Origin: an uncultured Pelagibacteraceae bacterium
GTDB taxonomy: Bacteria; Pseudomonadota; Alphaproteobacteria; Pelagibacterales; Pelagibacteraceae
Direction: 5' to 3'
NCBI GenBank assembly: GCA_902590505.1
Contig: CACIWZ010000002.1
Coordinates: 124,001-188,000, forward strand
Length of the DNA: 64,000 bases
The notes under the pieces are model-generated. The model saw nothing but the letters and a program-made list of their open reading frames with translations, did no database searches and was not told the DNA's origin. Below, one piece after another: positions 17,834 through 25,787 of this stretch. The position numbers and the translations under genes are program-made. Position 1 is the stretch's first letter. Every line of letters starts with the position of its first letter.

Positions 17834-18422
17834 TATATTTGTTTTTATCTAGATTTTTTTTGCAAAGCGTTAATTGTTTTCTATATTTGCTTGCCATATC
17901 CTTCACTGAATTTGCATAAATTATTGCTTTTTTATCTTTGGAATAGTTTTTATAATCTCCCCAACCCTTATAATAGGCCAAATACTGTCGATAAGGATCT
18001 TTTTTTGAAATTCTTAAAATTTTATTTGTTTTATGGATATACCATCCTATAAAATCTACCGAGTCTTTGAATCTTGCTCTTGTAGCTAGTGGATTATTTG
18101 TTTCTCTTTTGTATTGTTCCCAAGTTCCTTTGACTGCTTGGGAATATCCAAATGAAGATGAGGGTCTTTTAAATGGAATTACTTTGAATAATTTAGTTCT
18201 TGGAGGTTTTGCAAGCCAATTAAAATCACTTTCCTTTTTTACAAATGCTAGTTGTATATGAATAGGCGCTCCCCATTTTTCGTATGAAGCCTTGGAATGT
18301 TTGTACCATAGATATCTTTCTTCAAAGATAGCACAACTATTTTGAGTATTTTTTGGAATCGACGAACAGGCACCTAAAATAAAAAAAATTAAAATTAATA
18401 TTATTTTTTTAAAATGAATCAC
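17823..18422 (-). CDS. Lipoprotein with lytic-transglycosylase (SLT-like) domain
   Basis: The 199-residue product starts with a lipoprotein signal ending in the lipobox LGAC (cysteine 19). The mature part resembles a lysozyme-like SLT domain: a likely catalytic glutamate E64 in VKKESDFNW, then SSSFGYSQAVKGTWEQY and YLAYYKGWGDYKNY. Such enzymes cleave peptidoglycan glycan strands from the periplasmic face of a membrane. The match is to a divergent SLT subfamily, so the fold is likely while activity is inferred. It is first in sequence after the RND pump but on the opposite strand. Confidence 0.76.
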   Translation of the reverse strand: MIHFKKIILILIFFILGACSSIPKNTQNSCAIFEERYLWYKHSKASYEKWGAPIHIQLAFVKKESDFNWLAKPPRTKLFKVIPFKRPSSSFGYSQAVKGTWEQYKRETNNPLATRARFKDSVDFIGWYIHKTNKILRISKKDPYRQYLAYYKGWGDYKNYSKDKKAIIYANSVKDMASKYRKQLTLCKKNLDKNKYIIF

Positions 18423-18442
18423 TTAGTATTTTATACTAAAAA

Positions 18443-18940
18443 TTAGTTAAGCTTTCTCCATTTTTCTGGACTCATAAACTTCCCTTGCCATAATCCTAGT
18501 TTGTTTTCTTTAGCAAAATCTTCATCTGGTATATATTTCTTTGAGTATCTTCTATATGCTATTGCATATCCATTTCTTACCATCCACTGGTTTAAGTTTG
18601 TTTTGTCCTTATAACATGTAGCAATATATCTTTTGTATCTGTCTTTAGTTGTAAATATACATTTTATTTCTGATCCACGAATTTTGCTTTTTAACTTTTC
18701 TTTTGAAACTTTTCCACAATTATAATCTTTGTAAAATGTGAAACCAATTATAAATGAAATATTTAAAGACTCTTTTTTACATTTTTGTCTCATTTCTGGA
18801 GCGTCTATACCTTCTAATCTGAATTTATTTTCGTTTATATGAACAGTATCTCCATCTACAATTTTTGGAATACCAGATATTTCTTCTGCTATTGTATTAG
18901 AAAAAAAAATCAAAAATAAAATAATAATACGTAAATACAT
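18443..18940 (-). CDS. Secreted staphylococcal-nuclease-like (SNase) protein
   Basis: The 165-residue protein has a cleavable signal peptide (about residues 1-18, ending near IAEE) and an SNase/thermonuclease OB-fold. KIVDGDTVHI and FRLEGIDAPEMRQKC are the calcium-binding and active-site strand signatures, and CYKDKTNLNQWMVRNGYA is the usual later segment. It probably hydrolyses nucleic acid in the periplasm, perhaps for phosphate or nucleotide salvage. It immediately follows the VanZ-like gene with no gap, so they are likely one unit. Confidence 0.86.
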   Translation of the reverse strand: MYLRIIILFLIFFSNTIAEEISGIPKIVDGDTVHINENKFRLEGIDAPEMRQKCKKESLNISFIIGFTFYKDYNCGKVSKEKLKSKIRGSEIKCIFTTKDRYKRYIATCYKDKTNLNQWMVRNGYAIAYRRYSKKYIPDEDFAKENKLGLWQGKFMSPEKWRKLN

Positions 18941-19333
18941 TTAGTTCCTAGTTTTCCTAAAATGTTTAAATATAAAATAAGCTAATAATACTCCCAAGCT
19001 ATTTGCATATAAATCATTAAGTTCAAATGCTCTATTAGGAATAAAATAATGAAATAATTCCAAAATTATTGAAATCAAGAATAAAAAAGGAAAGCTATTT
19101 ATAAATTTTTTTTGATTTCTTCGAAATATAAAACCCAAAATACTTAGGTAGAAAAAGAATACTAGGTGATTAATAGAAGTTCCTATTGGATTTGAAATAA
19201 AATCAGGTTGTTTACCTAAATTTCCATATAAAAAGTAACCAATTAAACTTCCTGGGAACAGATAAAGAATTAATAGAATTATAAATGAAAAATAGAATAA
19301 ATATTTCGAAGTGGAGAAGAAAATATTTTTCAT
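18941..19333 (-). CDS. VanZ-like small membrane protein
   Basis: The 130-residue protein has about four hydrophobic segments and the VanZ-like signature region NRAFELNDLYANSLGVLLAY, where an acidic pair and Asn-Gly lie before the last helix. Family members are inner-membrane proteins without a settled role; VanZ itself gives low-level teicoplanin resistance. It is divergent from gpmA with about 40 bp between start codons. Confidence 0.76.
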   Translation of the reverse strand: MKNIFFSTSKYLFYFSFIILLILYLFPGSLIGYFLYGNLGKQPDFISNPIGTSINHLVFFFYLSILGFIFRRNQKKFINSFPFLFLISIILELFHYFIPNRAFELNDLYANSLGVLLAYFIFKHFRKTRN

Positions 19334-19373
19334 TTAGATTTTTATATAGTACATAATAACTTAATTAAATTAT

Positions 19374-20093
19374 ATGAGTAAACTAATCTTAACAAGACAT
19401 GGCCAAAGTACCTGGAATGCTGAAAATAGATTTACGGGCTGGGTAGATGTTGATCTTTCAGAGAAAGGCAAAGACGAAGCTAAAAAGTCGGGTGAGTTAA
19501 TAAGAGAATTGGATATCAAAATAAATATTAGTTATACTTCTTACCTTAAAAGAGCGATTGAAACGCTCACAATTGTCTTAAAAACTTTGAATTTACCTAT
19601 GAAGTTTAATACTTCTTGGGAATTAAATGAAAGACATTATGGTTCATTAACAGGTTTAAATAAGGAGGAAACAAGAAAGAAAATTGGTGAAGAACAATTT
19701 AAAAAGTATAGAAGATCTTGGGACGTAGCACCTCCTCTCTTAGCTAAGGATAGTAATTACCTTGAAAATTTCAGCCCTTTAAACAGCGGAATACCCAAAA
19801 ACAAAATTCCTTTGACAGAATCCTTAAAGAATACTTACGAAAGAGTTATTCCTTTTTATGATATGGAAATAAATAAGAATTTGAAAAATGGAAAAAATAT
19901 TTTGATATCAGCTCATGGAAATTCATTGAGAGCATTGTGTAAATATCTCTTTAAGATTTCAGACACAAAGATTAATGAACTAGAAATTCCAACAGGAAAT
20001 CCACTAATAATCGAATTTGATAATCAATTAAAAATTCAAAAATATTTTTATCTAGATGCTTCTAGGGCAAAAAAAATAATATTTAATCAATAG
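19374..20093 (+). CDS. gpmA: 2,3-bisphosphoglycerate-dependent phosphoglycerate mutase
   Basis: The 239-residue enzyme interconverts 3- and 2-phosphoglycerate in glycolysis and gluconeogenesis. The phosphorylated histidine is H9 in LTRHGQST; the second histidine is in ISAHGNSLRAL, and LNERHYGSLTGLNKEE supplies the catalytic acid and cofactor contacts. Length matches the dPGM family. It stands alone, and its end overlaps the convergent nucleotidyltransferase gene by 11 bp. Confidence 0.94.
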   Translation: MSKLILTRHGQSTWNAENRFTGWVDVDLSEKGKDEAKKSGELIRELDIKINISYTSYLKRAIETLTIVLKTLNLPMKFNTSWELNERHYGSLTGLNKEETRKKIGEEQFKKYRRSWDVAPPLLAKDSNYLENFSPLNSGIPKNKIPLTESLKNTYERVIPFYDMEINKNLKNGKNILISAHGNSLRALCKYLFKISDTKINELEIPTGNPLIIEFDNQLKIQKYFYLDASRAKKIIFNQ

Positions 20094-20781
20094 AACTTGA
20101 GGTAGATATTTTTTCAAACATTTCTATGGTGTTTAAATGATAAAATTTTTGATTACTTTCCAATCCTCCGAGATTATTTTCACTCATTAATTTAGTCCAA
20201 ACTTCATTCATAGAAAAAATATTTTTATTCAAAAAGGCTAAATTATCATTTTTCATTATTTGTAAGCCAGTAAAAATAAATTGGTTATGTTTATCTTTAG
20301 AAATTAAATTATTTTTTAAATTAAAGTCACCTTTAAAAGAATTATCCAATGATAATTCTTTTCTAACCAATAATAAACAGGGTCTTTTATTTTTGAAATA
20401 CTCTTTTTCTAAAGATTTTATTTCTTCAGAATATCTATCACTCCAAATCGTATCTGGATTAATTACAAAAAAAGGATTATTCTTAAATTCTTTTGCTCCC
20501 TTTTTCACACCACCACCAGTATCTAATAATAAATCTTTTTCATTTGATATTTTAATTTTAACATCTGATTTAAGATCTGAGATAAGTTCTTCTATTTGAT
20601 TAGCAAGATGATGAACATTAATAGTTATCTCTTCTACGCCATGATTGATAAAAAGATTAATTGCTCTTTCAAGGAGAGTGCGGCCTCCTATTTCTAATAA
20701 TGGTTTTGGAGTTTTAAGTGTTAAAGGCCTCATTCTCTTCCCTAATCCCGCCGCTAATATCATTCCGTATTTAATTCTCAT
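20083..20781 (-). CDS. murU: Nucleotidyltransferase, N-acetylmuramate-1-phosphate uridylyltransferase-like
   Basis: The 232-residue protein has the NTP-transferase fold, with MILAAGLGKRMRPLT near the start (the Gly-rich nucleotide loop) and TPKPLLEIGGRTLL following. Asp in FFVINPDTIW should bind metal. Next to the AmgK-like kinase, with a 4-bp overlap, it fits MurU, which makes UDP-MurNAc from MurNAc-1-phosphate in peptidoglycan recycling. The tsaE-amgK-murU order is shared with other alphaproteobacteria. The substrate is inferred from context. Confidence 0.82.
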   Translation of the reverse strand: MRIKYGMILAAGLGKRMRPLTLKTPKPLLEIGGRTLLERAINLFINHGVEEITINVHHLANQIEELISDLKSDVKIKISNEKDLLLDTGGGVKKGAKEFKNNPFFVINPDTIWSDRYSEEIKSLEKEYFKNKRPCLLLVRKELSLDNSFKGDFNLKNNLISKDKHNQFIFTGLQIMKNDNLAFLNKNIFSMNEVWTKLMSENNLGGLESNQKFYHLNTIEMFEKISTSSSID

Positions 20782-21746
20782 AACTTATTAAATTTTTTTA
20801 ATTTTCTGATTGATAAGTGTTTGTAAAATAAGGTTTTTAAATTCTTAAGAGCTGGGTTTTGTAATCTTTTCTCAATAAGCGTCCATGTGTGAGGTAAAAA
20901 CTTAAGATAATTATCTTTATTATCTCTTTTGTATAAACGCACAAATATTCCTAATATTTTCAAGTTTCTTTGAACCGATAAAATATCAAAGTCATTTTTT
21001 AATTTTTTAATTTGATCGTCCTTCAATTTTGAATTCTTATGATAAAAATTAAAAAGTTGATTTTGAAGTTTATTTGATAATTTTATCCTCACATCATCAA
21101 TTAAAGATGATACATCGTACAAAGGATTTCCAATAATTGCATCTTGGCTATCAATTATTCCTAACTTATTTTTATTAATCATTACATTTGAAATATGAAA
21201 ATCTCTATGCACAAAAGTATTATTTTTATAACTAAGTTTTTTGTAAACTTTATTTAATTCAGATCTTAGAATTTTTTTAATTTTACTAATTTTTTTATTG
21301 CTTATAAAATATTTTAAGTACCAATCAAAAAACAAATCTGACTCTTTATGAAGATTTGATATTGTATATTTTGGTATTTTGATTTTAAGTTTTTCAAATT
21401 TGTAATATTTTTTTACTTTTATTTTTTGTATCTTTATTAATAAATTTATCAGTAATTTATAGCTGTTAAATTTATTTTTTTTTGAAATTACATGATCGTA
21501 GAAAGATTTTTCTCCTAAATCAGAAATTTCTATCATATCATTTTTATAGTGATTACTTAATAATTTTGGAGCATTAATCATGTTATTGTTAAGCACATTA
21601 TTAATCACTGCATATACTGCAAGATTTTTAAATTTTTCCTTTTTAGCCGAGACAATGATTGAAGTTTTGTTATTTTTTTTTAATCTATAAAATTCTCTAG
21701 AAGAAGCATCTCCTGAAATTTTTTTCAAATTATATTTCATTTTCAA
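20778..21746 (-). CDS. amgK: Aminoglycoside-phosphotransferase-fold sugar kinase, AmgK-like
   Basis: The 322-residue protein has the APH kinase fold. The catalytic loop is TFVHRDFHISNVM and the metal-binding motif is LGIIDSQDAIIG, followed by NPLYDVSSLIDD. Between tsaE and murU it fits AmgK, the anomeric kinase for N-acetylmuramate and N-acetylglucosamine in cell-wall recycling. The gene is very A-rich, with many Lys and Asn residues. It overlaps tsaE by 17 bp and murU by 4 bp, so the three should be translated together. Confidence 0.8.
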   Translation of the reverse strand: MKMKYNLKKISGDASSREFYRLKKNNKTSIIVSAKKEKFKNLAVYAVINNVLNNNMINAPKLLSNHYKNDMIEISDLGEKSFYDHVISKKNKFNSYKLLINLLIKIQKIKVKKYYKFEKLKIKIPKYTISNLHKESDLFFDWYLKYFISNKKISKIKKILRSELNKVYKKLSYKNNTFVHRDFHISNVMINKNKLGIIDSQDAIIGNPLYDVSSLIDDVRIKLSNKLQNQLFNFYHKNSKLKDDQIKKLKNDFDILSVQRNLKILGIFVRLYKRDNKDNYLKFLPHTWTLIEKRLQNPALKNLKTLFYKHLSIRKLKKFNKL

Positions 21747-22182
21747 AATTTTTCCATTTACCTAGTCCATGTATATTCATTTTTCTTTCATTATCGTTTT
21801 TTCCATACTCTAAATGAACCTCAAGTTTATTAGTCAATGGTGTTTTAATTAAGTCTGGCCATTCTACAATTTTAATTGTTTTTTCATTTTCAGAAAAAAT
21901 ACCAAGATGTTCTAATTCCTCGACTTTTTTAATTCGATAAAGATCATAATGCATAATTTTTAGATCTTTAATTTCATATTCGTAAAGTAAGTTGAATGTA
22001 GGACTCAGCACTTCTGTTTCTTTAAGTCCTTTTTGGCTTTGTATGTTATTAATTAAATGTCTTGTGAGCGTAGTTTTCCCTACACCAATTTCACCAATTA
22101 AAAAAACGCAATCTCCATTTTTTAATTTTTGTGAAATTTTTTTTGATATTTGCTTTAAATGCTCTAAAGATTTAACAATCAT
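21730..22182 (-). CDS. tsaE: tRNA threonylcarbamoyladenosine biosynthesis ATPase TsaE
   Basis: The 150-residue ATPase has a Walker A motif GEIGVGKT (residues 30-37) and the family segment LSPTFNLLYEY followed by HYDLYRIKK. TsaE works with TsaB and TsaD to make t6A at tRNA position 37. Length is normal for the family. It begins 9 bp after ahcY and leads the overlapping amgK-murU pair. Confidence 0.92.
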   Translation of the reverse strand: MIVKSLEHLKQISKKISQKLKNGDCVFLIGEIGVGKTTLTRHLINNIQSQKGLKETEVLSPTFNLLYEYEIKDLKIMHYDLYRIKKVEELEHLGIFSENEKTIKIVEWPDLIKTPLTNKLEVHLEYGKNDNERKMNIHGLGKWKNFENEI

Positions 22183-22191
22183 TAGCTACAA

Positions 22192-23481
22192 TTAGTAGCG
22201 ATAAGTATCCGGCTTAAAAGGTCCTGATGGTTTAACGCTAATATAATCTGCTTGTTCTTTTGACATTTTTGTTAGTTTTGCACCAACTTTTTCTAAATGA
22301 AGCATTGCAACTTTTTCATCAAGATGTTTCGGTAAAACGTACACTTTATTCTCATATTTATTTGAATTATTCCATAACTCAATTTGTGCAATTACTTGGT
22401 TTGTAAATGAAGCACTCATAACAAAACTAGGGTGTCCTGTAGCACAACCCAAATTAACTAATCTGCCTTCGGCTAAAAGAATAATTCTTTTCTTGCTAGG
22501 TAATTCAATTTCATGAACTTGAGGTTTGATTTCATCCCATTTGTAATTTTTTAATGCCTCGACTTGAATTTCATTATCGAAGTGACCAATATTACACAAA
22601 ATAGCTCTGTCCTTCATATTTCTCATATGGTCAGCCGTAACAATATCTTTGTTACCAGTAGCCGTGACAACGATATCTGCTTGTTTAATTGCATCTTCCA
22701 TTAAGACAACTTCGTAACCCTCCATGGCTGCTTGTAAAGCACATATTGGATCTGTTTCAGTAACCATAACCCTAGCGCCTGCCTGACGCAAAGAAGCAGC
22801 ACTTCCTTTTCCTACATCTCCAAAACCTGCAACAATCGCCACTTTACCTGACATCATTAAATCTGTCGCTCTTTTAATACCATCAACTAAACTCTCTCGA
22901 CAGCCATATAGATTATCGAATTTTGATTTTGTTACTGAGTCGTTCACATTGAATGCTGGTATGAGTAATTGATTATTAGACTCCATTTTTTTTAATGCTA
23001 ACACGCCAGTAGTCGTCTCTTCAGAAACACCCTTAACTTCTTTCAACATGTCCTTATAATCTTTATGCATTAAACCTGTTAAATCTCCTCCATCATCTAA
23101 AATCATATTTGGTTTCCAATTTTTCTTACCTTCAATTGTTTGCTTAACACACCACCAATATTCATCCTCGGTTTCACCTTTCCAAGCAAATACTGGTATA
23201 CCTGCCTTAGCTATTGCAGCGGCGGCATGATCCTGAGTAGAAAAAATATTACATGATGACCATCTTACCTCGGCACCAAGGTCAACTAATGTCTCTATTA
23301 GAACAGCTGTTTGGATCGTCATATGTAGACAACCTAAAATTCTAGCGCCCTTTAATGGTTTTTTTCCTTTATATTCTTTTCTCAATGCCATTAAACCAGG
23401 CATTTCGGTTTCAGCTAAAGAAATTTCTTTCCTACCGAAATCTGCTAAATTTATATCTTTTACTTTATAATCTTGTTCCAT
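22192..23481 (-). CDS. ahcY: S-adenosylhomocysteine hydrolase
   Basis: The 429-residue NAD-dependent enzyme splits S-adenosylhomocysteine into adenosine and homocysteine, clearing the product of methylation. Marks include [13 protein letters not shown] near the start, the NAD loop [31 protein letters not shown], and the C-terminal KPDTYRY. It uses the shorter form without the insertion seen in many other bacterial and plant enzymes, and the final Lys-x-x-x-Tyr motif that contacts NAD is present. Only 48 bp separate it from chvG upstream, with no riboswitch-like structure visible. Confidence 0.96.
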   Translation of the reverse strand: MEQDYKVKDINLADFGRKEISLAETEMPGLMALRKEYKGKKPLKGARILGCLHMTIQTAVLIETLVDLGAEVRWSSCNIFSTQDHAAAAIAKAGIPVFAWKGETEDEYWWCVKQTIEGKKNWKPNMILDDGGDLTGLMHKDYKDMLKEVKGVSEETTTGVLALKKMESNNQLLIPAFNVNDSVTKSKFDNLYGCRESLVDGIKRATDLMMSGKVAIVAGFGDVGKGSAASLRQAGARVMVTETDPICALQAAMEGYEVVLMEDAIKQADIVVTATGNKDIVTADHMRNMKDRAILCNIGHFDNEIQVEALKNYKWDEIKPQVHEIELPSKKRIILLAEGRLVNLGCATGHPSFVMSASFTNQVIAQIELWNNSNKYENKVYVLPKHLDEKVAMLHLEKVGAKLTKMSKEQADYISVKPSGPFKPDTYRY

Positions 23482-23529
23482 TTTGAAATTGTTAATATCA
23501 ATATAAACCTATCTTATCAAGAAAGATCA

Positions 23530-25050
23530 CTAAGAAAATTTTGGAAGTAATACTTCTACTTGAGCTCCTTTAGTATTTATTCTATTTGATGCGGCTATAG
23601 TGCCTTTATGCAGTTCGACAATATTCTTCACAATATTTAGGCCAAGTCCTGAATGTTTTCCAAAGCTTTTGGGTCTATTGCTATAAAATCTCTTAAATAT
23701 TTTTTGAGGAGAGGTCTCTGAAAATCCGGGTCCTTCATCTTTAATTGTCATAACGAGATTTTTTGTTGTCTCAGCTATACTGATTTCAATTTTTTGATTA
23801 TTTTGACTAAAAGAAATAGAATTATCCAATAAATTTGCTATTACCTGTTCTAACCTATTTTCTATTCCCAAAATGTACTTTCCGTTTTTTGAACTTATCT
23901 TTTCTTTAATCTTTATTTCAATTTTTTTATTTTGATTGCTCAAATCTTGTTTAAAATCTTCAACGACGTTATTAATTACCTCCATTAAATTAATTTTACT
24001 CATTTTTTCTCTTGATAAAGAAGCTTCATCTTTTAGCATTTGAGAATAGTCAGTAATCAATCTTTCTATTCGTTCGACATCATGATTAATTATTTTTAAA
24101 AGTTTTTCACTTTCGTTTTTCTCAGTTGTTTTATCAAGAAGTTCAGAAGCACTTTTAAGAGATGCGAGGGGATTTCTTATCTCATGTGCTAGATCATTTG
24201 AAAATGTTTCAGCTCTGTTTGTTCTATGTTGCAATTCTTTTGTCATTTCATCAATTGACATTGTAAGCTTTCCTATTTCATCATCTCTAACAAAAACTTT
24301 CTTTATACTAATACTCTCGGAGGACTTTTTTTTAATAGAGTCACTATATTTAACCAGAAGACCGATAGGTTTTAGAATATATTTATTAAGAAACATTGAA
24401 AAAATTAAAATTACAAGTGCTACTGCAAAAACAGTTCTTATAATAAAATCTTTCCTCTCTTTAACAGCATTAATTATGTCATTTGCTTGTTCTGAAACTA
24501 ATATAAAGCCAATATTTCGATCTTTAAGATTTATTTCACTCAAAGTTTTTACAAAAAAATCATTTTTGTTGACCTCAGATAATGTGAGTGGAGTGCCCTT
24601 ATACTGTTGTAAGATTTTCTTGAGAGAGTTGTCACTCTTTTCATTAGATTTTTCAAAAGAAGGTTCATTAGTTGACTTTATGCCACCAATAGTCTCCTCA
24701 ATAATAACGTCAGATCTTGAAAAAACATTTTGATCTAAATCTAGAATATTTGTATCTCCAATGAGTTTTCCTGATAAATCGTAAAATTGTACTCTATCTA
24801 AACTTTGAAATAGAAATCTTGTTGACAGTAAAAATGTTCGAATTCCTTCCTCGCTGTAATTTACATTAAGTCTTTTTAAGTGGTCTACTGTATTGCTAAT
24901 AATAATTTTATGATCAGTTGCTCTTTTTTTTACTAAGTTTGGTTGAATAGCTTTTAGATAAAATATTGTGAATAATCCTAGTATAGAAAATGTAGTTAAG
25001 TTAAATAATAAAAACTTTTTAAGAATTGATGCTGTTTTTTTTGGTTTCAT
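23530..25050 (-). CDS. chvG: Sensor histidine kinase ChvG
   Basis: The 506-residue kinase has two transmembrane helices (about 11-33 and 203-223) around a periplasmic sensor domain, then HAMP, dimerisation and ATPase domains. The phosphorylated histidine is H289 in DLAHEIRNPLASL. The ATP-binding domain shows NLLDNSISFS, DEGPGFS and GLGLNIVKNIV. Order and overlap with the ChvI-type regulator identify it as ChvG, a sensor for acid and cell-envelope stress in alphaproteobacteria. Its start overlaps the chvI stop by one base. Confidence 0.87.
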   Translation of the reverse strand: MKPKKTASILKKFLLFNLTTFSILGLFTIFYLKAIQPNLVKKRATDHKIIISNTVDHLKRLNVNYSEEGIRTFLLSTRFLFQSLDRVQFYDLSGKLIGDTNILDLDQNVFSRSDVIIEETIGGIKSTNEPSFEKSNEKSDNSLKKILQQYKGTPLTLSEVNKNDFFVKTLSEINLKDRNIGFILVSEQANDIINAVKERKDFIIRTVFAVALVILIFSMFLNKYILKPIGLLVKYSDSIKKKSSESISIKKVFVRDDEIGKLTMSIDEMTKELQHRTNRAETFSNDLAHEIRNPLASLKSASELLDKTTEKNESEKLLKIINHDVERIERLITDYSQMLKDEASLSREKMSKINLMEVINNVVEDFKQDLSNQNKKIEIKIKEKISSKNGKYILGIENRLEQVIANLLDNSISFSQNNQKIEISIAETTKNLVMTIKDEGPGFSETSPQKIFKRFYSNRPKSFGKHSGLGLNIVKNIVELHKGTIAASNRINTKGAQVEVLLPKFS

Positions 25051-25748
25051 TAACTAACATTCCATCTATACCCGCTTCCATATCTAGTTTCAATTGCTGA
25101 AAACTTTTCATCTACTTTTTTAAACTTTTTTCTAATTCTTTTTACGTGACTATCAATAGTTCTGTCCTCAATTTCAGTATTTTCTTTATATGCAATGTCC
25201 ATTAAATGTGCTCGTTCTTTAATAACTCCTGGTCTTTTTGCTAACTCTTTGACTATTAAAAATTCTGTAGTTGTCAACTTATCTGGCAAAGGTTTTCCAC
25301 CCCATTCGCACTCTAATTGAGCTGGGTCTAACTTTAGTTTTCCATGAGTAATTATATTTTTTGTATCATCAGTAACATTATTTTTTTTTCGTAATTGAAC
25401 TCTAATTCTCTCAATTAAGACTTTCGTTGAAAATCCTCCAGATTTCTTCACAAAGTCGTCTGCTCCTAGTTTTAACCCTAGTAATTCATCTACTTCTTCA
25501 TCTTTTGATGTTAAGAAAATTATTGGAATTGACATTTTCTTCTTTAATTTTTTTAAGAGCTCCTCACCGTCCATTCTTGGCATTTTAATGTCTAAAACTG
25601 CTAAATCCGGAGGATTTCTTGTTAAACCAATTAAAGCAGATTCTCCGTCGATATAAGTTTGAACTTTAAAACCTTCTCTTTCTAAGGCCATACTTATTCC
25701 AGTAAGTATGTTTCTGTCATCGTCAACTAAAGCTATTGTGTGTGCCAT
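25050..25748 (-). CDS. chvI: Response regulator ChvI, OmpR family
   Basis: The 232-residue protein has a receiver domain (phospho-acceptor D53 in AVLDIKMP) and a winged-helix OmpR-type DNA-binding domain ending RYGSGYRW. It pairs with ChvG just downstream. The conserved Lys-Pro turn of the receiver reads K-S with a two-residue Gly-Gly insert (about residues 102-106), so the cis-proline is missing; this is unusual and may alter signalling. It is probably expressed as chvI-chvG, with its own promoter in the 39-bp gap below polA. Confidence 0.9.
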   Translation of the reverse strand: MAHTIALVDDDRNILTGISMALEREGFKVQTYIDGESALIGLTRNPPDLAVLDIKMPRMDGEELLKKLKKKMSIPIIFLTSKDEEVDELLGLKLGADDFVKKSGGFSTKVLIERIRVQLRKKNNVTDDTKNIITHGKLKLDPAQLECEWGGKPLPDKLTTTEFLIVKELAKRPGVIKERAHLMDIAYKENTEIEDRTIDSHVKRIRKKFKKVDEKFSAIETRYGSGYRWNVS

Positions 25749-25787
25749 ACGTTTATTTTCATAATCTTAATGTCAAAATTTAGGCGA

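Noticed and set aside
23482-23529. SAH or SAM riboswitch upstream of ahcY
   Set aside because: Only 48 bp are available between ahcY and chvG, and no conserved riboswitch core is visible.
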